A stretch of 9,272 nucleotides of DNA, from positions 1 through 9,272 of the forward strand of contig CAMLDH010000134.1 in NCBI GenBank assembly GCA_946478765.1, written 5' to 3'. Below are positions 1 through 4,335 of this stretch, piece after piece (the first letter of the stretch is position 1; each line of letters begins with the position of its first letter). The position numbers were made by a program, and so were the translations under genes. This DNA comes from an uncultured Oxalobacteraceae bacterium. GTDB lineage: Bacteria > Pseudomonadota > Gammaproteobacteria > Burkholderiales > Burkholderiaceae. The notes beneath the pieces were generated by a model. The model saw only the letters and a list, made by a program, of their open reading frames with translations, did no database searches and was not told where the DNA came from.

Positions 1-61
1 GCTGACGCAGCAGCGCGCGCAAGAAGGTGTCGTTTTGCAGCGGGGCGAATTTGGATGGCAT
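1..61 (-). CDS. hemE: Uroporphyrinogen decarboxylase, N-terminal fragment (runs off the left edge)
   Basis: Reading leftward from the ATG at 61-59 gives MPSKFAPLQNDTFLRALLRQ before the window ends. The N-D-x-F/Y-L-R-A-L-L-R-Q segment is the hallmark N-terminus of HemE, and the K-F-A-P-L-Q-N-D lead-in is typical of betaproteobacterial members. HemE decarboxylates the four acetate side chains of uroporphyrinogen III to give coproporphyrinogen III in the cytoplasmic haem pathway. A GAAAG at 73-69 lies 7 nt before the ATG as a modest ribosome-binding site, and a good promoter is present at 169-141. Only 20 codons are visible, so whether the gene is intact cannot be judged. The identification rests on recalled family similarity over this short segment. 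Confidence 0.85.
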   Translation of the reverse strand, partial: MPSKFAPLQNDTFLRALLRQ

Positions 62-140
62 GAGGGTACTTTCAATGAGGCGCCATTATCGCCTATGGAC
101 ACTGCCCAGGTCATCTACCGCAGGATAATCCTCATCGAAA

Positions 141-169
141 ATTATCAATAAGGAAAGATCCTGTCGCAA
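141..169 (-). promoter_or_regulatory. Predicted sigma-70 promoter of hemE
   Basis: On the minus strand, TTGCGA (169-164) is followed after exactly 17 nt by GATAAT (146-141). These match the -35 consensus at 4 of 6 bases and the -10 consensus at 5 of 6. The predicted start is near 134, giving a leader of about 70 nt before the hemE ATG at 61. The leader contains an imperfect palindrome, AGGAT-A-ATCCT at 122-132, of unknown meaning. The promoter call is inference from motif spacing alone. Confidence 0.6.
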
Positions 170-208
170 ATCCGCAAAAGCAGTAAAAAAATAAATATTC
201 CTGTTTCC

Positions 209-250
209 TTTCACATCGCACTATAGTGAAATTGCTATTTTAAAATATTG
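209..250 (+). promoter_or_regulatory. AT-rich control region with nested palindromes, upstream of the binding-protein/GGDEF operon
   Basis: Three symmetric elements sit close together. TTTCAC (209-214) and GTGAAA (226-231) form a dyad with an 11-nt spacer. The perfect 10-bp palindrome CACTATAGTG (219-228) overlaps it. The perfect 12-bp palindrome TATTTTAAAATA lies at 236-247. TATAGT (222-227) and TAAAAT (241-246) are each one base from a -10 box, but neither has a convincing -35 box at 16-18 nt. The start of this transcript therefore cannot be fixed. The symmetric elements are plausible operator sites for an unknown regulator. Confidence 0.4.
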
Positions 251-260
251 CTTCCGTGAA

Positions 261-276
261 GCATGCATCTGCATGC
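261..276 (+). repeat. Small hairpin in the leader of the binding-protein gene
   Basis: GCATGC occurs twice (261-266 and 271-276), separated by ATCT. Each copy is itself palindromic, so the pair can form a 6-bp stem with a 4-nt loop in the mRNA. It lies just upstream of the ribosome-binding site at 295-301. An in-frame ATG at 263 falls inside this hairpin, which argues against its use as the start. No U-tract follows, so it is not a terminator. Confidence 0.4.
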
Positions 277-294
277 CGTCGCGGCCGCACCTTT

Positions 295-301
295 GAAAGG
301 G
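295..301 (+). promoter_or_regulatory. Ribosome-binding site that fixes the start of the binding-protein gene
   Basis: GAAAGGG at 295-301 lies 9 nt before the ATG at 311. It favours that ATG over the in-frame ATG at 263, which has no Shine-Dalgarno sequence. The 311 start also places a clean signal peptide at the very N-terminus. Confidence 0.65.
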
Positions 302-310
302 TCCCAAATT

Positions 311-1411
311 ATGTGTCGATGGATTGTTGCCTGTTGTGGTGTCGTGCTGGGTTTGGTCAGTCCCGTCCTGTGGGCGGCGAGCTTCAGCGTGGTGTTCATC
401 AATCCCGGTCGTTCCGACGAGCCGTACTGGCGCAGCGTCACGCGCTTCATGCAACCGGCGGCGCAGCAGCTCGATATCCAACTGGAAGTGCTGTACGCGG
501 AACGCGATCACCTGAAGATGATCGCGTTGACCAAACAGGTCGCGCAACGCAGCAACAAGCCGGATTACCTGATCATCGTCAATGAAAAACTGGCAGGCGG
601 CGAAATGCTGAAACTGGCCGATCAGGCCGGCATCAAGACGCTGGTCGCATTCAACAGCTTCGAAGACGAGCAGACAGCCGAGTTCGGCCCCCCGCGCCGG
701 AAATACCGGCACTGGCTGGGTTCGCTCACGCCCAATGCAGTCGATGCCGGCTCCCTGACCGCGACGGAACTGGTGCGTCAGGCAGCGAAGATGCGCACCG
801 TGGCCGACGACGGCAAAATTCATGTCGCGGTTATTGCGGGCGACAAGGCGACGCCGACCGGCACGCAGCGCATGCAGGGCGCGGTGGATGCATTGTCCGC
901 CAACCCCGCCGTGGTGCTGGAGCAGGTGGTGTTCGGCAACTGGGAACGGGCGCGCGCCAAGGAACAGGCGGCGGCGCTGCTGCTGCGTTATCCCAAGCTC
1001 AATGCATTCTGGATGGCGAGCGACCTGATGGCGTACGGCGCGATGGAAGCGGCCGAAGCCGCGGGCCGCAAACCCGGCGTCGACCTGTTGTTCTCAGCGG
1101 TCAATAACTCGCCGGAAGTTTTGCAGGCGCGCATACAGGGCCGCATCTCGGCACTGGCGGGCGGACATTTCACTGCCGGCGCGTGGGGCCTGGTGATGCT
1201 GTACGACTACCACCACGGCAAGGACTTCAAGAGCGAAGGACTTGAGTTGCGCGAACCGCTGTTCGTGCTGCTCGATGCAGAAACGGCGCAACGCTTTTTG
1301 CATCGCTTCGGCAACGAGGATTTTTCAGCGGTCGATTTTCGGCAATTCTCGAAGTGGCTGCATCCGGAACTGAAAAAATACCAATTCAGCCTGTTGCCCG
1401 CCTTGAAATGA
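311..1411 (+). CDS. Periplasmic type I (sugar-type) solute-binding protein, likely sensory partner of the downstream diguanylate cyclase
   Basis: This 366-residue protein begins with a Sec signal peptide. There is an Arg at position 3, a hydrophobic core at about 4-20 and likely cleavage near A22. The mature part has the alternating Rossmann-like pattern of the LacI/ribose-binding (Peripla_BP_4-like) fold. An F-S-V-V-F-I-N-P-G strand opens lobe 1 near 25-33, and I-H-V-A-V-I-A-G-D starts lobe 2 near 160-168. A family-typical A-F-W-M-A-S-D-L-M-A-Y-G-A-M-E-A segment lies near 222-237, followed by A-G-R-K-P-G. Such proteins close around a small ligand, usually a sugar or related molecule. No permease or ATPase gene is nearby. 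The stop codon overlaps the start of a membrane diguanylate cyclase by ATGA, so I infer that the protein presents ligand to that enzyme's periplasmic domain, as NspS does for MbaA or LuxP for LuxQ. The ligand is unknown. The family call is firm; the sensory role is inference. Confidence 0.8.
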   Translation: MCRWIVACCGVVLGLVSPVLWAASFSVVFINPGRSDEPYWRSVTRFMQPAAQQLDIQLEVLYAERDHLKMIALTKQVAQRSNKPDYLIIVNEKLAGGEMLKLADQAGIKTLVAFNSFEDEQTAEFGPPRRKYRHWLGSLTPNAVDAGSLTATELVRQAAKMRTVADDGKIHVAVIAGDKATPTGTQRMQGAVDALSANPAVVLEQVVFGNWERARAKEQAAALLLRYPKLNAFWMASDLMAYGAMEAAEAAGRKPGVDLLFSAVNNSPEVLQARIQGRISALAGGHFTAGAWGLVMLYDYHHGKDFKSEGLELREPLFVLLDAETAQRFLHRFGNEDFSAVDFRQFSKWLHPELKKYQFSLLPALK

Positions 1412-3261
1412 GGGACGGCTCCCCGCCCGCACGGCCATTCCAGCCCTTGAGCCGGCGGGTGGTGGCATGGGTGCTGCTGTACAGCAGCGGTTTCACACTG
1501 CTGATGACAGCGGCACTGATCGGCATCCATTACATGGAAGAGCGCGACCTGGCATTGGCGCAATTGCGCTTTGCCGCCGCCAGCTATCGCAAGAGCCTGG
1601 CCACCAGCTTGTGGGAGATCGACATGCCGGCCGCACTGCTGCAACTCGACGCACTGGCGAACTTTCCGATGGTCGGCCACGTCGTGCTGCGCACCGCGAT
1701 CGGACAGGAAATCAAGGCCGGCAAACAGGCGCAGCAATCCGAAGCATCCAACACACGGGAATTGCTGTCGCTGCAAGAAACCCTGGTCAGTCCCGATCAT
1801 CCGGAGCACGCGGTCGGCCAGTTGCTGCTCTACGTCGACCAGCAGGCCTTGCTGCACCGGCTGCAGACCGATGCGATGCGCATCCTCGGCGCCGAAGCGA
1901 TCAAAGGACTGGCGCTGGCGCTGTTGATTGCGTGGCTGATCGGCAAGCTCGTCACGCGCCATGTCGCGCATATGGCGCAGCACGTCGCGGCTCTGCATCC
2001 GGCGGCGCTCGACCACACACTCGTCCTCAAGCGGCACGCAACGCCCTACCGCGACGAGCTGGATCAGCTCAGCGACGCCTTCAATCAGCTCAACCGCCAT
2101 CTGGCCGACCACATCGGCACCCAGCGCGCACTGGAAGAGGAATTGCGCGGCCATCGCGACCGGCTGACGGACATGGTGGCCGAGCGCACCGATTCGCTGG
2201 AACGCCTGAAGGGCTTCCACAGCCTGATCATCCGGGTGCTCACCCGCTTCATCAATCTGCCGCTGGGACAGGCCAATGCCGCGGTGGACCACGGCCTCGC
2301 CGCATTCGGCGAATACTTTGAAACCGACCGCTGCCTGCTGTTCACGCACAATAAGGCAGCGCACGACTTCCACATCGCCAATGCCTGGCCGCCGGTGGAA
2401 GCGCGTGGCGCCGGCAACGATATCTGCCTGGCGGAAGATGCGCTGCCGCCTGCGTTGCCGACCGACCATGCATCCAGGATCTGGATCAGCGCGCACGCCG
2501 ACACAGCGCCCGCCGATGACCCCTTGCTGACATGCCTGGCGACCCGCGCCTATACCATCGTCGGCGTCGAAGTGAAAGGCGACACCATCGGTTTGCTATG
2601 CCTGGTCGGGCAGTCGGTGCCGGTCGGTAGCGACAATGCAAGCCTGCTCGAACTGGCGGCGCGCGTGGCGGCCAGCATGCTGGACCACAAGGCGGCGCAA
2701 ATGCATCTGCTGGAAACGCAAGAGGCGCTGCAGCAGGCGAACCACGAACTGCAACTTCTGAGCCGCCACGATCCGCTGACCGGCCTGGCCAACCGGCGCC
2801 ACTTCGACGAGATCAAGGAATTGGAATTCCGGCGTGCAAGCCGCACCAATTCGCCGCTGTCGGTACTGATGTGCGACATCGATGAATTCAAGCGTTACAA
2901 CGATACCTACGGCCATGCGCAAGGCGACCATTGCCTGATTGCGCTGAGCAACTGCATCCGCTCGCTGTTTGCGCGCGCCGGCGAATTGCCGGCGCGCCTG
3001 GGCGGTGAAGAGTTTGCGGTCATCCTGCCCAACGTCTACGGCGAACAGGCATTCAAGATGGCCGAACGTGTGCGGCTGGCGGTGTGGGCGCTGAACCTGC
3101 CGCATGCCGGGTCGAGCGTGACGGACCGGGTCACGATCAGCATCGGCGTTGCCTGCCTGAAGCACGGCACGCATGAAAACTTCGACAAGTTGCTGCAACA
3201 GGCGGACGATGCGCTGTACCGTGCCAAGGAAAGCCGCAACCGGACGGCGATGGCGGATTGA
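1408..3261 (+). CDS. Membrane diguanylate cyclase: periplasmic sensor domain, HAMP-like linker, GAF-like region, GGEEF domain
   Basis: This 617-residue inner-membrane protein should make c-di-GMP from two GTP. Transmembrane helix 1 spans about 18-40 and helix 2 about 166-182. They flank a periplasmic domain of about 125 residues with an S-L-W-E-I-D motif near 67-72. A HAMP-like and coiled-coil stretch follows (about 183-268), then a GAF-like region (about 270-425), a second coiled coil, and a GGDEF domain (about 453-612). The catalytic features look intact: D-P-L-T-G-L-A-N-R-R (455-464), D490-I-D-E-F-K, N-D-x-x-G-H-x-x-G-D (498-507) and GGEEF (532-536). The product-inhibition I-site is R523-A-G-E526, with Glu where RxxD is usual. 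No EAL or HD-GYP domain is present. The start was chosen at 1408 because its ATG overlaps the previous TGA (ATGA), which suggests translational coupling; an upstream in-frame ATG at 1354 would intrude into the binding-protein gene. GGDEF assignment is secure; the GAF and periplasmic assignments are less so. Confidence 0.9.
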   Translation: MRDGSPPARPFQPLSRRVVAWVLLYSSGFTLLMTAALIGIHYMEERDLALAQLRFAAASYRKSLATSLWEIDMPAALLQLDALANFPMVGHVVLRTAIGQEIKAGKQAQQSEASNTRELLSLQETLVSPDHPEHAVGQLLLYVDQQALLHRLQTDAMRILGAEAIKGLALALLIAWLIGKLVTRHVAHMAQHVAALHPAALDHTLVLKRHATPYRDELDQLSDAFNQLNRHLADHIGTQRALEEELRGHRDRLTDMVAERTDSLERLKGFHSLIIRVLTRFINLPLGQANAAVDHGLAAFGEYFETDRCLLFTHNKAAHDFHIANAWPPVEARGAGNDICLAEDALPPALPTDHASRIWISAHADTAPADDPLLTCLATRAYTIVGVEVKGDTIGLLCLVGQSVPVGSDNASLLELAARVAASMLDHKAAQMHLLETQEALQQANHELQLLSRHDPLTGLANRRHFDEIKELEFRRASRTNSPLSVLMCDIDEFKRYNDTYGHAQGDHCLIALSNCIRSLFARAGELPARLGGEEFAVILPNVYGEQAFKMAERVRLAVWALNLPHAGSSVTDRVTISIGVACLKHGTHENFDKLLQQADDALYRAKESRNRTAMAD

Positions 3262-3264
3262 AAA

Positions 3265-3489
3265 TTACTGAATTGCGGATTTGTTGCTCTGTATTGCTTC
3301 CATCACGATAGCGGTCAGGCCGGCGCCGCCCTGTTCATCGATGTATTGCAGCAGCGCGCGCCGCATGCGCGGATCCCAGAATTTTTTCAGATGACCGGCA
3401 ATGTCGGTCAACGCTTGCTGCCGGTCCGGCATGCTCTCGAAAAATGCGCCGATCTGGTTGGCCATGCGGACCAGCTTGTGTACATCCAT
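3265..3489 (-). CDS. fdsD: NAD-dependent formate dehydrogenase, delta subunit
   Basis: This 74-residue protein ends the formate dehydrogenase operon. It has the features of the FdsD family: an M-A-N-Q-I-G-A-F-F start region (about 9-17), M-P-D-R near 20-23, and the conserved F-W-D-P-R-M-R-R core (about 37-44). FdsD is a small cytoplasmic subunit found with FdsGBA. It is thought to help assembly or insertion of the bis-MGD cofactor, although its exact role is less clear than that of the other subunits. The ATG at 3489 is preferred because GAAGGA (3500-3495) lies 5 nt upstream. A GTG immediately before it (3492) would leave only 2 nt. The gap from fdhD is 12 nt. The gene ends only 3 bp from the convergent diguanylate cyclase gene. 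Confidence 0.88.
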   Translation of the reverse strand: MDVHKLVRMANQIGAFFESMPDRQQALTDIAGHLKKFWDPRMRRALLQYIDEQGGAGLTAIVMEAIQSNKSAIQ

Positions 3490-3494
3490 CACAT

Positions 3495-3500
3495 TCCTTC
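3495..3500 (-). promoter_or_regulatory. Ribosome-binding site of fdsD
   Basis: GAAGGA on the minus strand lies 5 nt before the ATG at 3489-3487. It favours that codon over the adjacent GTG at 3492-3490. Confidence 0.6.
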
Positions 3501-3501
3501 G

Positions 3502-4323
3502 TCAGATTGATTGGAGTCGCTGCCCATTCGCATACACCACATGACTGTGCTCGCGCACAAAGCCGATCAGCGTGACGCCCGTTTGTTCGGCCAGTTGGAT
3601 CGCCAGACTGGTCGGCGCAGAAATCGCCGCCAGCATGCCGATGCCGATGGTGGCCGCCTTCTGCACCATTTCGACACTGGCGCGGCTGGTGATCAATACC
3701 GCTCCGCTGGAAAAATCCCGCCGCTCGCGCGCCAGCGCCCCGATCAGTTTGTCCAGCGCATTATGGCGGCCGACATCTTCGCGCACCAGCGCGATGGCGC
3801 CATCGGCGCCAAGCCATGCTGCCGCATGCGTCGCGCCGCTCTGCTGCTGCATGGGCTGCTGCCTATGCATCACTGCCATGCCGGCATGAATGACGGCAGC
3901 GGAAAATGCCGCGCTGCTGGTGACTGCCCGCGGACGCCGGATCGCCTGCTGCAAGGTTTCAGCGCCGCACAAACCGCAGCCGGTGCGCCCGGTCAGATTG
4001 CGCCGCCTTTCCTTCAGCGCGATGAACTGGCGCGCGGCAATCCGCATCGCGATTTGCATCCCTTCGTCGAGCGTCGCCACTTCGCAATCGTACAATTCCG
4101 ACGGCGCGGCCAGGATGCCTTCGCTGAGTGAAAACCCGAGCGCGAAATCCGTCAGGTGTTCAGGCGACGCCAGCATCACCGCATGCGAAATGCCGTTGTA
4201 TTCGAGCGCGACCGGCACCTCGACCGCCACCTCGTCGCGGCATGTTTCACGCCGGCCATCGTGCCATTTTTCCACCGCGACCTGCTTCAGCGCGGCGGCA
4301 TCGGTGACGGCATCCTCATTCAT
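3502..4323 (-). CDS. fdhD: Formate dehydrogenase maturation sulfurtransferase, FdhD/FdsC family
   Basis: This 273-residue cytoplasmic protein matches the FdhD/FdsC family in length and motifs. The family takes sulfur from a cysteine desulfurase and transfers it to the bis-MGD cofactor, providing the sulfido ligand that formate dehydrogenase needs for activity. Visible marks are G-R-T-G-C-G-L-C-G with the CxxC pair C116/C119, the segment R-E-D-V-G-R-H-N-A-L-D-K (181-192), and I-T-S-R-A-S-V-E-M-V-Q-K (211-222). Inside fds operons this gene is usually called fdsC. It starts 12 nt after the fdsA stop and ends 12 nt before fdsD. No Shine-Dalgarno sequence precedes the ATG at 4323, so translation probably depends on coupling to fdsA; a GTG at codon 17 is a less likely alternative start. 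Confidence 0.93.
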   Translation of the reverse strand: MNEDAVTDAAALKQVAVEKWHDGRRETCRDEVAVEVPVALEYNGISHAVMLASPEHLTDFALGFSLSEGILAAPSELYDCEVATLDEGMQIAMRIAARQFIALKERRRNLTGRTGCGLCGAETLQQAIRRPRAVTSSAAFSAAVIHAGMAVMHRQQPMQQQSGATHAAAWLGADGAIALVREDVGRHNALDKLIGALARERRDFSSGAVLITSRASVEMVQKAATIGIGMLAAISAPTSLAIQLAEQTGVTLIGFVREHSHVVYANGQRLQSI

Positions 4324-4335
4324 TGGAAAGCGTCG

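Noticed and set aside
323..334. Possible lipobox I-V-A-C at residues 5-8 of the binding protein
   Set aside because: It matches the lipobox pattern, but cleavage at residue 8 would leave far too short a signal peptide. The hydrophobic core continues to about residue 20, with an ordinary signal peptidase I site near A22.
221..823. Minus-strand open frame (about 200 codons) opposite the binding-protein gene
   Set aside because: It is antisense to the signal-peptide and lobe 1 coding region and has no recognisable motif.
1207..2496. Minus-strand open frame (about 430 codons) opposite the cyclase gene
   Set aside because: It has low-complexity Gln/Arg-rich composition and lies antisense to a protein with clear domain structure.
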